A program made the translations under genes and the position numbers. Under the pieces are notes generated by a model. The model worked only from the letters and a program-made list of their open reading frames with translations, ran no database searches and was not told the DNA's origin. From assembly GCA_030527205.1 (NCBI GenBank), contig JAUNBG010000024.1, positions 1-55,364 of the forward strand: DNA of 55,364 nucleotides, written 5' to 3'. Below, piece after piece: positions 27,187-36,939 of this stretch (position 1 is its first letter; each line of letters starts with the position of its first letter). The stretch comes from Planctomycetia bacterium (GTDB lineage: Bacteria > Planctomycetota > Planctomycetia > Pirellulales > Thermoguttaceae).

Positions 27187-29502
27187 TTATTGATGAATGA
27201 CAATATAGACAAGAGCTTCCGGATTCAAAAGCCAATAACCTTTTTCATTGACTTTATTTTCAACTTCACAATAAAAGTTATAATAAGAAAACTCGATAAA
27301 CTGGCGAACATAGGTTATCTTTCCTTCCAGGGTTTGTATCGACATTCCGGGCTTTTCGAAATAAATGGTTACATTTTTGCCGTCGATCATTTCCGGAGTA
27401 TAACTAGAAGCATCAATTCGACCGAGAACTTGAACTTTATCCAATCGAATAATCTTAAGAACTTTATCTCCTTCTCGAAGCCATTGACCCTCATTTTGAA
27501 AAATATCGTCAATAATTCCGTCGATCGGACTGAGAAGTTTTTTATCCTCGATTAAAGAATTCGCCGCTAAAACTTGCGCTTGCGCAACGTTGACTTCATG
27601 TTTTTTGACTTCAATATCATAACGAGATTTTTCTGCTGTTTTTTCAGCTCGTTTCCAATCAAAAGCTTTTTCGGTCATTTCTTCTGGAGTAACGGCGCCG
27701 GGGACTCGATCATTTGCCGCTTTGGCGCGATAATACGCCGATTGAGCAACGAGAGCAGCGCTATCGGCAACTTCGATTTCAAGTTCTTTTTCCGCTTCCA
27801 TTTTCGCAACGACGAGTTGATAATCTGCAACTTGTCGTCTAGCAAGAAGTTCGTCGTCTTTTTGTCGAGCCAGAATTTGACCTTTGGAAACCTTCATTCC
27901 TCGTTTAAGCGGAATAATTTGAGCTTTTCCATTTTCATCAAGAATAGGATTTCCTTGCGCGTCAAGAGCTTCAATTCCCAACTGAGTCAAAAGTCCTTGC
28001 GTATTCGAACTGACAAGAGCTTCATAACCTTCTCCCGTTGGAATCATAACTTTTCCGCCCTCGACGAGAATATCGCCTGGCTGCATTGGAATTTGGGACG
28101 AGTCAATCATCGGACCATAATTAACGCCGGAAAACGTTTCCAAAGAACTCGAAGAAGGATTAATTGACGAAGACGGAGCGGAAAATGCGTTTGGCGACGG
28201 CGAAGGGATAAACGTTTGCGAAGAACCCGAAGGGGGCGCCGATATATTCGTATTTGGTAACGAAGGAGAACCGGAATCTCTTGATGGAAGAATTGTATTC
28301 GGAGTTCGACTTAAATATTCATTTCGATTGATTTCTTCGTTTAATTCCGTTTGCAATCGGGCAACCTGATAAAGAGATTTATTGGATGATTGGTTTCGAA
28401 TGTCCCGAATCTTTTCCCTGATTTTAGCCGAGCTCTGCCAATCAGTCATTGTCAAATGAAGGATTTGATCGACAGAATTCATTCCGTCTTTTTCTTGAGA
28501 AACATCAGCAAGAACGGAAGCAGAGTTTGTCGATTGAGTTGTCTTGAGCGGCGCAATCTGTTCTTCAATGCCAATCGAATTGTCAACCTGGCCGGGAGAG
28601 ATTACGGACGGCATATTGGAAGAAATTTCGGACGAAAATAAAGACGCGGAATTAACCAAGGCCTTGGAATCGCCCGAGTCTGCTTTTTCGTTAATATCAT
28701 CAAGATCAGCCATTTCAACAGAGTCTTCGGATTCTATATTTATAGAATCATTTGAAGCAGCATTATTCAAATCAATTGGATTGACTGTTTCGTCGGGACT
28801 CTTTTTTTCTTCGGAAATATTCGGCTTTTCTTCGACAAGATTATTTTCTGAAGATCCTTCTTCTAAAAGGGGAACGATTTCCGCTATTTTTTCTGTTTCG
28901 AGCTGTTTCGCTTGACCCGTTTGCTCATTCAAACCATTTTGATTATCCGGGATTATTTCCGTCTTTTTAATGGGCAACGAGGAAACGTTTGTTGCTTTGT
29001 TATCTGTTTCAATATTTTGGATCAAAGAAAGTTGATTGTCTGTCGTCAAAGCTGTTGTTTCTTGAACATTTTGAGAAGCAACATTGGCAGGAATTGATTC
29101 TTGAAGTTCAGAAGACGAATTGGGTTCAACTGTTTCCTGAACGATTTTCCTGGCAATGGCGGAAGTCGGAATCGTTGGATTGGGAAAATCTATCGTCGAC
29201 TTGGTTGGAGCGGAATGCGGCAAAAGCGATTTCGTAACGTCATAAACCTGAGGAATAACCCGATTGCTTAATTGCTTGGTTGTTGCTTTTCGATTCAGAT
29301 CTGGAAGAGAATACAAGGGAGAAGACTCGTTGGTCAACCAATTAGTCGGCTTCTTATCCTTATAAACATAAGGACGCCCTGTTTGCGGATCAAGTTTTCG
29401 AACTCGACCGAACCCTCCGGTTTGAGAAAAAAGAATCGCATTTCCTGACAATCCGAATAACAGAAATAATATTACGCTCAAACAGAATGAATTTCGTTTC
29501 AT
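27187..29502 (-). CDS. Exported HlyD-family membrane-fusion protein with long disordered N-terminus
   Basis: Read from the ATG at 29502, this is 771 residues with a signal peptide (about 1-26, VILFLLFGLSGNAILFSQ). A short conserved-looking segment follows (GGFGRVRKLDPQTGRPYVYKDK), then about 400 residues rich in Ser, Asn, Glu and Ile of low complexity. The adaptor domain begins near 470: first lipoyl half and strands (GDILVEGGKVMIPTGEGYEALV), a coiled coil (about 565-655, QVADYQLVVAKMEAEKELEIE), the second lipoyl half (LLSPIDGIIDDIFQNEGQWLREGD) and a beta-barrel (VLGRIDASSYTPEMIDG). It should act in the periplasm as an adaptor. A start 27 codons earlier lacks signal-peptide logic. It lies between the GAF-HlyD and M50-HlyD genes. 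Confidence 0.85.
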   Translation of the reverse strand: MKRNSFCLSVILFLLFGLSGNAILFSQTGGFGRVRKLDPQTGRPYVYKDKKPTNWLTNESSPLYSLPDLNRKATTKQLSNRVIPQVYDVTKSLLPHSAPTKSTIDFPNPTIPTSAIARKIVQETVEPNSSSELQESIPANVASQNVQETTALTTDNQLSLIQNIETDNKATNVSSLPIKKTEIIPDNQNGLNEQTGQAKQLETEKIAEIVPLLEEGSSENNLVEEKPNISEEKKSPDETVNPIDLNNAASNDSINIESEDSVEMADLDDINEKADSGDSKALVNSASLFSSEISSNMPSVISPGQVDNSIGIEEQIAPLKTTQSTNSASVLADVSQEKDGMNSVDQILHLTMTDWQSSAKIREKIRDIRNQSSNKSLYQVARLQTELNEEINRNEYLSRTPNTILPSRDSGSPSLPNTNISAPPSGSSQTFIPSPSPNAFSAPSSSINPSSSSLETFSGVNYGPMIDSSQIPMQPGDILVEGGKVMIPTGEGYEALVSSNTQGLLTQLGIEALDAQGNPILDENGKAQIIPLKRGMKVSKGQILARQKDDELLARRQVADYQLVVAKMEAEKELEIEVADSAALVAQSAYYRAKAANDRVPGAVTPEEMTEKAFDWKRAEKTAEKSRYDIEVKKHEVNVAQAQVLAANSLIEDKKLLSPIDGIIDDIFQNEGQWLREGDKVLKIIRLDKVQVLGRIDASSYTPEMIDGKNVTIYFEKPGMSIQTLEGKITYVRQFIEFSYYNFYCEVENKVNEKGYWLLNPEALVYIVIHQ

Positions 29503-29826
29503 ATTATGTTTAACCTGTTTATGTTCAAAATACAGAAACCGTTGATTAAAAATCAAACGGATCAATTTGGTTTTGTCTTTCAAAAAAATTACCTTTTTGA
29601 TTATTTTTATCGGTTTTTTGACGTTTTGGATTTCTCAATAAAACAGGACCGAAAAAGTTCCAGGTTGATCAATCGACGGCTCCGATAACCCAAACCGCAT
29701 TAGCGACCGATTCGTTCTTGCGTAAGCCGTCCGAAGTTGCCCGGCAAAAACGCAACTATTGCGGATTTCAACGCTCGAAAATCAAACGTCTTCTTAAAAA
29801 CAGACGAGAATTCGGGCAACAATTTT
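29503..29826. other. Intergenic region with a degenerate family B-like copy
   Basis: About 320 bases between adaptor genes. Bases 29700-29790 loosely follow family B on the plus strand (GATTCGTTCTTGCGTAAGCC, then GCGGATTTCAACGCTCGAA). No gene or terminator is recognised. Confidence 0.35.
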
Positions 29827-31929
29827 CTATTGAAACCAGAAAAAGACCGTTTTTTGCAAATAGGAAACAACTTCATGAAACAGGACAAAGCCAAGCGCTC
29901 TTTTGCCGCAATAAATTTTAGCGCTGACCCCTGCTCCGGCCCGTTTCGAGGGGGGAAGTTGATCCGGATCGTCAATATTGGCTCGAATTCGAACTGTTGT
30001 TTCCTGAGTTCCTCGATTTTCTGCCCGATCATGTTCCTCAATGACTTTTCCTGTATAAGTTTGCGTCGAGTCGACCATCATAACAAAATGAACTTTCAAC
30101 TTGGAATTCGGATCTTTTTCCTTGATCTTCTTTAAATACTCGTCAATATAGCCCATATTCTTTTCGGGCATATCAAGTTCGAGAATCAATTTTCCTTGCG
30201 GCTCGGCAATTTCCATTAGCGAAACGCCGCGCTGAACTGGACGGCTTTGCAATTTGTTGACCAAATCAAAGGTCATAACCGTTCCTGTTATCGGCGAACG
30301 AATTTCCAGCTCTTTTTTTCGCTCTTCGTTAATTGCTCGTTGAACCAAAAGCGATTCCAGGCGAACCTTGTTCTTGGACAATTCGCCCATTATTCGCAAT
30401 TTTTCAGAAGGATCGTCCGGTTTAAAACTTGATTCGCTCAAGTTTGTAATGACTTTTTTGACTTCGGCAATATCCCCTTCAACTTTTTGAATATCGGCCT
30501 CTAATTGATTATTTGAAAGCCGAACCAAAATCGTTCCTTTTTCATAATCCGGATCATTTGGGTCTGGATTTTGACGCGGTCCATAAACAACAGATCCGTG
30601 ACGAACAAAAACCTGTTCAACCTTTCCTTCTTCGCTCGCAAAAATATTCCGTCTGATTTCAGGTTCCAGAGTTCCTTTGCAATGCATATTAAAGTTCCAG
30701 GGAATAATAATCATTGCCAGAAAGAGAGCCAGAACGCCAATCGAAACAGCAATCGTTTTGGGCAACATTCGAGCCGTTACGAGAACCTTTGATTTCCCGA
30801 TTGTTTTCCAAAGCGGCATCAAAATAATATTATTATGATCGAGCGCATTTCCAATCGCGGCTTTGGCATGTTCAACAACGATTTCGATTCGCTTTCTCAT
30901 TTTTTCGGGAACACGATTATCTTCGATCTGCTCGATGATGATCGCTCCGAACGGCGGTTCTGGAGGCAACTTGTTTTGATCGGTTTCTTCGCTGTCGCCT
31001 GCATTGACATTGGTTCGCGCCAAAGGAAAAACGGCAACCATTTTCGAATGAGCTTCGTCAACATATTCCTCAACGGCCGTTTCAACTTGAGGGGCAAAAT
31101 CTGTTGTATCGCCAACATAAGTTATCGGTTCATCGCAAGCAACAACGGCAGTCGCCAGACGTCCAAGCAGCTTGAGCGTTGTTGACCTTTTCTCAAGCAT
31201 TGCTTGACCGCTGACCGCTTCAACGCGACATTTTTTCCCTCGCTTAATTGCTATACTGACTCGGTCGCATTCGATCAAACGTCGGCTTTCATTGACGACT
31301 GTATAGATCGTTTCCTTATAATCAAGCGTCTTATGAATATTTCGCGTAAAATCTTCAAGCTGAATCCAAAGATTTTGCCGATCGCCAAAATTTCTCAGTT
31401 GCCGATTTTTATAAAATTCCGAAGCGAGGCCAGTCATTTGCTGCAAAAAACGGAGATAACCTTTTTGTGTAGCCGGATTCGTATCCGAACGTTGAACAAC
31501 TTCGACCAATCCAAAGGTTTCCAATTCTGTTTTAATGACGCCAAAAAGAAGCAGAAAGTCTGTTGGATTCCCTGCTTCGTCTTCATTATCGCTTCCGGAA
31601 TGCGCTGGAACAATATTGCTTTCTTCTTGCGCATTCAACATTTTATATAACAGACGACTATGCTGTTTATTCGCTTCTTCATTTTCATGAAGTTTCGTCT
31701 GTTGCAAGTTGACTTGATAACCCAAAGCGAGTTGACCGTTCGGATTTAAGGTCCAAACGGCGCCGCCAACTGCCGCCAAAGCGGAAATAACGCGAGGCAA
31801 AAATTCCGAATGAAACTCTTCCGGAGCAATATCCGTTTTGGATATTTGTGATATTTCGCTGACTAAAACCCGAATCTGTTGTTTCGTTTGTTCGACCAAG
31901 GTCGGATCAAGTCTCTGTTCTGAACTCAT
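29827..31929 (-). CDS. GAF-GAF-HlyD membrane-fusion protein
   Basis: This 700-residue protein has no signal peptide. Two GAF-like sensor domains occupy about residues 15-175 and 195-365 (SRRLIECDRVSIAIKRGKKCRVEAVSG is typical of the second, given here in parts: RRLIECDRVSIAI). A single transmembrane helix (391-411, TIAVSIGVLALFLAMIIIPW) follows. The remainder is a HlyD-type adaptor: KGTLEPEIRRNIFASEEGKVEQ, a hairpin coiled coil (about 485-555), IRSPITGTVMTFDLV and a beta-barrel with DMPEKNMGYIDEY. Topology puts the GAF domains in the cytoplasm and the adaptor outside, linking small-molecule or redox sensing to an export complex. It is the first gene of the three-adaptor cluster. No ATPase or outer-membrane channel gene is present here. 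Confidence 0.9.
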   Translation of the reverse strand: MSSEQRLDPTLVEQTKQQIRVLVSEISQISKTDIAPEEFHSEFLPRVISALAAVGGAVWTLNPNGQLALGYQVNLQQTKLHENEEANKQHSRLLYKMLNAQEESNIVPAHSGSDNEDEAGNPTDFLLLFGVIKTELETFGLVEVVQRSDTNPATQKGYLRFLQQMTGLASEFYKNRQLRNFGDRQNLWIQLEDFTRNIHKTLDYKETIYTVVNESRRLIECDRVSIAIKRGKKCRVEAVSGQAMLEKRSTTLKLLGRLATAVVACDEPITYVGDTTDFAPQVETAVEEYVDEAHSKMVAVFPLARTNVNAGDSEETDQNKLPPEPPFGAIIIEQIEDNRVPEKMRKRIEIVVEHAKAAIGNALDHNNIILMPLWKTIGKSKVLVTARMLPKTIAVSIGVLALFLAMIIIPWNFNMHCKGTLEPEIRRNIFASEEGKVEQVFVRHGSVVYGPRQNPDPNDPDYEKGTILVRLSNNQLEADIQKVEGDIAEVKKVITNLSESSFKPDDPSEKLRIMGELSKNKVRLESLLVQRAINEERKKELEIRSPITGTVMTFDLVNKLQSRPVQRGVSLMEIAEPQGKLILELDMPEKNMGYIDEYLKKIKEKDPNSKLKVHFVMMVDSTQTYTGKVIEEHDRAENRGTQETTVRIRANIDDPDQLPPSKRAGAGVSAKIYCGKRALGFVLFHEVVSYLQKTVFFWFQ

Positions 31930-31989
31930 ATTGTTATTTGATTGTTAGGACGGTTAATATATGCAATTTGGATAAAGTTAATCGAATCC

Positions 31990-32085
31990 GATCAAGGCAA
32001 TCATTTCGCCTTGTTAAAGTCTAATCGTTCGTTTGCGGCTTGCGAATCGAACGAGCTCGGATTTTTCAACAGGATTGAGCATTAA
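31990..32085 (+). repeat. Family B dispersed repeat, copy 6
   Basis: One of the fullest copies: AATCATTTCGCCTTGTTAAA, GTTCGTTTGCGGCTTGCGAA, GAACGAGCTCGG and TTTTTCAACAGGATTGAGCA near the 3' end. No gene follows on the plus strand, so it is not acting as a gene promoter here. Confidence 0.6.
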
Positions 32086-32800
32086 TATTGAATATTTTTC
32101 CCGCAAAGAAAAAAGATTTTTTATAATGCGCCCCGATATCTTATATCGAAAAAACCAGATTATTTAAATCAGCCGTTTGATTATTGGAGTTATATTGAAA
32201 AACATTTGATATTCTAAGCAAAATCGTTTCTTGTTAAACCTCTTACTCAACAAAAAGCTCCGACTGACAATCTGTCAGTTATCTGGACAACGCAAGGGCA
32301 AACCAATCGCGCATTCCGAACTCGAAAACGAGTTCCTGCTGAACTTTTTTCCTGTATCGATAACCTTACAAAATATTAAATTAAAAATATCTCTTTATTA
32401 TAAAACGATTATTCAAACTGGACAAGTTATTTCGCAATCAAATTCGATGAAGATAACAAGAAAAGTCACAATTTTCTATTCCAATCGACAGAAAATCTCG
32501 CTTATTGCTTTATCTGACCGTCAAATGATTAAAACCGAAGTCGAAAGCTGCTGCCCATTTTCGTTTCTGTATATTTATTATAGAGTAATCGTCAAAAAAG
32601 ATAAGAGATGGTCAGAAAACATGAAAAAAAATAGGTTATTCTTTGCAACTCCCGTTGCAATTGGTTGAATTTATCAAAAAAACCTGTTTTGAATAATCCC
32701 TCAAACAAACAAATCTCCAAACTTCAACCCATTTTAACATTTCAACGCGAACGATTTTTCGCTGATCTTATTTCAAAAATCAAAAAAAAGAATGTTTATC

Positions 32801-32909
32801 GGCAGTTCTAAAAACCCGGATTTTTCTATGAACGGATTTCGGATAAAGTCGTTAAAACCAGTTCTTGCGGACGAAACGTCCTCGTCCCTGAGGGGTTGTT
32901 AGAACTGCC
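32801..32909 (+). repeat. Family A inverted-repeat element, copy 2
   Basis: The termini are GGCAGTTCTAAAAACCC and GGGTTGTTAGAACTGCC. Both ends carry the same change (GCAG/CTGC in place of GAAG/CTTC), so pairing is kept. The core CGGATAAAGTCGTTAAAACC is present. TTTAT lies just outside both ends (one base from the left end), as in a target-site duplication. Confidence 0.85.
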
Positions 32910-33029
32910 TTTATTCATAACGATTTATAATGAAGCCTGACCAGGCAACAGGCTTCGACTTTTCGTTGACGGGCAAACGAATCATTAATCCAATTTCAAA
33001 CGACACGAAAAATTGAAAACAAACAGGAA

Positions 33030-34859
33030 TCAATATCGCGAACTGATGAGGGATTGAGCTTCTTTAAGAGCCTGAATTAAACATTTATCTTGATCAGATC
33101 TCGAAGCGGAAACAGAAACCGAATTAATCGAATTAATTTCGTTATTTTGAGAAATAATTGGATGAGCGACAACATAATCAAGCGGATCATCCTCGGAAAT
33201 AACGACATCTGGTTCAACGCCGACGCCGCTAAAAGCATATCCGCTTGGCGCATAAAATTTCTCGGTTGTCAAACGAAGCCCGGCAATCGGTTGATTTTTT
33301 TGTTTCCCCGTCAATTGAATAATCGCTTGAACCGTTCCTTTTCCGAAGCTTCTCGTCCCGACCAACCGACCGCGATGATTATCACGAATCGCTCCGGCAA
33401 AAATTTCCGCCGCGCTGGCACTCTGTTCATCAATAAGCAGAACCAAAGGAACATTCCAAGTTCCCTTCGATTGCGCATAATAAGGCTTTTCTGAAAGGCG
33501 TCCTCGCGTTTTAACAATCAATCCATTGTCAAGAAAAAGATTGGCAACATCAATTGCTTCCTGAAGCAAACCGCCAGGATTTTTACGAAGATCAATGATA
33601 AGACATTGCATTCCCTGTTGACTTAGCCTCATTAACGCCTCAGAAAGTTCCGAAGCGGTCGTTTTTTGAAAACAGGTTATTTTCAAATAGCCGATCTTTT
33701 GCGATTTTTCCGTCTTCAACAAACGAATGTTTTCAATACTGGGAACGTCAAATCGACGACGAACAATAGAAACCTGTCGCTTTTCCTGTTCCGGGGAAAG
33801 AAGAGTCAAAAAAACCGTTGAACCTTCCTTTCCCGACAAAAGATTTCCGGCATAAACAGAATCTTGGAGTTTGGTAATATCAACGCCATCAATACCAATA
33901 ATTTGATCTCCATTTTGTAATCCTGCCGCTTGAGCAGGACTTCCTGAAATAACCCGTTCTATCAACAGCGGGTTACTGTTCAACTGAATTTCAACGCCCA
34001 ATCCAACAAATTGCCCGTCAATAATAGAATACAGATCGTTGATTTGCGACAATGTTAAATAGGACGAATAGGTATCCAACGAACTGGTCATCCCGCAAAC
34101 GAACTCCATTATCGTTGCCGACGCGGAAAGCTTTGCGTTTTGATACATTTGCTCGGCAACTTTTAATATAGCGTTCCTTAAATCATCTTTTGTGCGAATT
34201 TTCCAGCGGTCACAATAAGATCGCAATTTTTCAAAATAAGAAAGAATTTCCCCTTTGTTCTCAACTGGAATCCGGTTTTTCTCCCAAAAAGAATCTTCCG
34301 TCAAAGCAGCGGCAAAACAGTTCAATCCATTAACAAACAAACTATCCCAACCCGGCATATCGACATGATACGTTTGAATATTATTCAAAATTTCATCATA
34401 AAGAGCCAAAATTTCGCTAACCGAAGATTGAGCCAACAAAGAACAATAAGTCTGATCATGATAGCGAGCGGAAATCTCCATATGAAATCGGGATTCCAAA
34501 AGATATGCTTTGAATTCCCGGTTATCTGGATATTTTTTGGAGTATTTTTCAAATAATGACCGAGCCTCTGACCAGTTTTTCTCTGCAATAAGTTGACGAC
34601 CTTGATGAAGAATTTGAGTTATGGCCGTCTCTTTTTCCGCGGAATTCAACGAAACGATTTGCGGATAAGAAGTCAAATCCCTATCCGGATCATTCGACGA
34701 ATCAATACTGAGAAAAGGCGTTGGCGCAGAAGTCGATAAAACCGGTTTAAACGTTGACTGAACCGATCTATTCGAATTTTGCGCCAGAAGAGACGAACCA
34801 CAGAATAAAATCAATCCAATAATCGTCCCTTGAAACCAATTGTAAGACGCTTTTTTCAT
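33030..34859 (-). CDS. PDZ / S41-family carboxy-terminal processing protease
   Basis: This 609-residue exported protease has a signal peptide (residues 1-27) and a helical N-terminal region (about 75-265) with a TPR-like stretch (AEKNWSEARSLFEKYSKKYPDN). A PDZ domain covers about 278-365 (GLGVEI, GSPAQAAGLQNGDQIIGIDG). The S41 catalytic domain has NPGGLLQEAIDVANLF, the Ser482 nucleophile in DEQSASAAE and the Lys507 base in GTRSFGKGTVQ. CtpA-type proteases trim C-termini or degrade envelope proteins, often together with lipoprotein or TPR adaptors. The N-terminal extension is larger than in typical CtpA. No Shine-Dalgarno is seen. It stands alone. Confidence 0.95.
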   Translation of the reverse strand: MKKASYNWFQGTIIGLILFCGSSLLAQNSNRSVQSTFKPVLSTSAPTPFLSIDSSNDPDRDLTSYPQIVSLNSAEKETAITQILHQGRQLIAEKNWSEARSLFEKYSKKYPDNREFKAYLLESRFHMEISARYHDQTYCSLLAQSSVSEILALYDEILNNIQTYHVDMPGWDSLFVNGLNCFAAALTEDSFWEKNRIPVENKGEILSYFEKLRSYCDRWKIRTKDDLRNAILKVAEQMYQNAKLSASATIMEFVCGMTSSLDTYSSYLTLSQINDLYSIIDGQFVGLGVEIQLNSNPLLIERVISGSPAQAAGLQNGDQIIGIDGVDITKLQDSVYAGNLLSGKEGSTVFLTLLSPEQEKRQVSIVRRRFDVPSIENIRLLKTEKSQKIGYLKITCFQKTTASELSEALMRLSQQGMQCLIIDLRKNPGGLLQEAIDVANLFLDNGLIVKTRGRLSEKPYYAQSKGTWNVPLVLLIDEQSASAAEIFAGAIRDNHRGRLVGTRSFGKGTVQAIIQLTGKQKNQPIAGLRLTTEKFYAPSGYAFSGVGVEPDVVISEDDPLDYVVAHPIISQNNEINSINSVSVSASRSDQDKCLIQALKEAQSLISSRY

Positions 34860-36083
34860 TATAATATAACCAATAGGATTTATGATCCTAAATTCCTACT
34901 GACCTCTGTTTCAAAACATTCTTGCTTGCGATCTATTTTTGATGATTTCATTCATTTACTTCAAACAACGTTAAAATCAACGAACGACAAAGGTCTTCCA
35001 ACGCTGAAATGAGCGGGACGTTGCCTTCAATAATCCATTTGTTCGTTTGAGTTTGCCGTCGTCATTATCCCCTGTTTTCAATCTGCCTTGAAAACGATGA
35101 ATATAAATGAATAAAAAAGAATCGCCTATGAAACAGCGTCTGAATACTGAACTCCTTTTCAGGTTACCCTCCTGGTAAACTGCTGCAGGAGAAACTGTTT
35201 TCATTCTTTTTATTCTAATTTAATATAACCTGTCGAACAATAGTCTGGAATGATAAAATTTTAAGGAATCTTATTAGAAATTTTGTCAAATCGCTCCAAG
35301 TCTTGAATGATCTCTCTTATCGTTTTACGAAAAATAACCCAAAATGTTTATTCAAGAAAACAATAAATTTCAATTTCTATTAAATTCTTTCCAGCTCCAA
35401 CAGTTAATATTAATGATCTGATATTTTTAATCGCCGCAACGCCTTCTTTTTTTTGAGCCGAAGAAGCAAAAAGGTTCATCTTTCTCAAAAGCCGAAACGA
35501 AACCAAGCATTATGCGGAAATTGTCGCAAAAACAACTCATTTCGTATTTTTGGATAATTCCAAATGTAACGAGCTTTTGTTTTTTGACTAAAATCCGGAA
35601 GGAAATTTAGGCCCATTCAGAACAAACGATATAACCGTTATATTTTAACAAAAAACAGCTTTCTTTTAAATTTTTTGGAATTTTTGGATAAAAATAAAAA
35701 TCATTAGGTTAAGGATTATGAGGAAGGATTCCGATATATTCATCACCCTGAGAGAAGTAAGATATATTTCAATCGATCTTTCAAGTTTTTGACAGTCAAA
35801 GTTCATTGAAATAATCCAAAATAAAAACGAATCGATATGATTTCGCGTTTCCAATAAGAAACGGATTCAAATTTAATTAGAAAAGAATTTTCTTTATCCT
35901 GGCAATTTTCACATGGAAGTTGAAAACGATAAAGATTTTATTAACAAAAGTCAACCGTTTGTTTGTTTTCGTCGACCAAAGACTGGATTTATCATGATGC
36001 AGGGAAAATGATAAATGCAATGGTCAAAGATGGTCCGAAAAAAAGAAAGGTTGCCTTAAGAGGTAAAAAAAGGAGTTTGCTCT
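34860..36083. other. Long AT-rich intergenic region between divergent genes
   Basis: About 1.2 kb without a convincing gene. Bases 35011-35104 loosely resemble family B (GTTCGTTTGAGTTTGCCG, then CCCTGTTTTCAATCTGCC and GAATATAA). A small inverted repeat TTACC-CTCCT-GGTAA lies near 35163-35178. The rest is featureless AT-rich DNA. Confidence 0.45.
36074..36079 (+). promoter_or_regulatory. Strong Shine-Dalgarno of the cysteine-rich gene
   Basis: A GGAG core within AAAAAAGGAG precedes the ATG at 36084 with short spacing. Most genes in this window have weak or no such site, so this one marks a gene probably translated at a high rate. Placement is approximate to within a few bases. Confidence 0.6.
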
Positions 36084-36704
36084 ATGAAATCCCGAATGTT
36101 GATGTTCTGTTTGACGTTTGCTTTTTTGGTTAGCGGCCATCTTTATGCTCAAGATTGCGCGACCTGTTCGGATGTAAGTCCTTGCAATACTTGCTCAACT
36201 TGTTGTGCCCGACCTTGCGAACTGTTTGGCGGACTGAAAAATCTTTTAGCCTGCCGTCCCTGCGTTGCGGCTTGCGCTCCAACCTGTGGACCTGTTTTTG
36301 AAACTTACGCTCCAATTCAACCGGCTGCCCCTTGCGGTCCTGCTGTTGAAACCTGTGCTCCTGTCCTTGATACTTGCGCTCCTGCTTTTGATGTTCCTGT
36401 CTGCCAACCTTGCGGACCGATCTTTCCGCATTTAAAACCGGCTTTAATCAATGCCGTTCATCGTCCGGTCAATGGCGTTTGCAAAATCGTCTCCGGCGTT
36501 TTTGGAACTTTGGCTGATGTTACAGCTCCGACTTGCGGTTGCGGACTTTTCGCTGATTGCAGTTGCGGTTTGGCTAATTGCGGAGTTTGCGTTTCATGCG
36601 GAGATGTTTGCGGCGGAACTTGTGACGTTATTCCGCAACCTTGCGGACCAGTTGATCCAAATTGCGGCCCGCTTCCGGAAATTCCGGCCGTTCCCGCCAA
36701 ATAA
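36084..36704 (+). CDS. Exported cysteine-rich protein, candidate wall or surface structural protein
   Basis: This 206-residue protein has a signal peptide (1-22, ending LYAQ) and a mature part of about 184 residues containing 28 cysteines. Short motifs recur: CGPxxET, CAPxxDTC, PCGP, CGVCVSCGDVCGGTC. The central part (about 112-150) is an ordinary cysteine-poor stretch (LKPALINAVHRPVNGVCKIVSGVFGT). Proline and alanine are also frequent. Planctomycete cell walls are known to be protein-rich with abundant cystine and proline, so a disulfide-cross-linked surface role is plausible but not shown. AAGGAG eight bases before the ATG and a strong terminator at 36801 suggest a well-expressed single-gene unit. 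Confidence 0.85.
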   Translation: MKSRMLMFCLTFAFLVSGHLYAQDCATCSDVSPCNTCSTCCARPCELFGGLKNLLACRPCVAACAPTCGPVFETYAPIQPAAPCGPAVETCAPVLDTCAPAFDVPVCQPCGPIFPHLKPALINAVHRPVNGVCKIVSGVFGTLADVTAPTCGCGLFADCSCGLANCGVCVSCGDVCGGTCDVIPQPCGPVDPNCGPLPEIPAVPAK

Positions 36705-36800
36705 TGTATTTTACTGACAATTGACTCGGTTTAATAATTAACCCGGTTAAAGAAAATCTTGTTACTCAATTTTTCTTTTCCAGTTGATTCCGATTAAAAG

Positions 36801-36836
36801 ACCTGTCACAAGATTTATCTTGTTACAGGTTTTTTT
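36801..36836 (+). terminator. Rho-independent terminator after the cysteine-rich gene
   Basis: ACCTGTCACAAGA pairs with TCTTGTTACAGGT (12 of 13 positions) around a TTTA loop, followed by TTTTTT. It lies 97 bp after the stop codon at 36704. Confidence 0.9.
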
Positions 36837-36939
36837 GGTTTATACTGAAATGAGATAATTTTTCTGTATAATGAATTTGATAAGAAGTCGATTTGACCAA
36901 GAGCTTCGCTCTTTCGGAATTCATTCCGCATTTCGCTGA

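Larger units (their letters stand above)
31930..33029. other. Long intergenic region with two repeat elements
   Basis: About 1.1 kb without a convincing gene. It holds family B (31990-32085) and family A (32801-32909) copies. The longest frame here (plus strand, 32231-32668, TTG start) has no ribosome binding site and no domain. Confidence 0.5.

Noticed and set aside
30835..31650. Plus-strand frames of 116 and 148 codons inside the GAF-HlyD gene
   Set aside because: They are antisense shadows of a clearly coding frame and have no recognisable domain.
32231..32668. 145-codon plus-strand frame
   Set aside because: TTG start, no ribosome binding site, no domain or signal, lies in repeat-rich intergenic DNA with irregular composition.
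34860..36083. Possible RNA gene in the longest gene-free stretch
   Set aside because: No tRNA T-loop signature, no strong hairpin with a T-run and no conserved block beyond a weak family B match.
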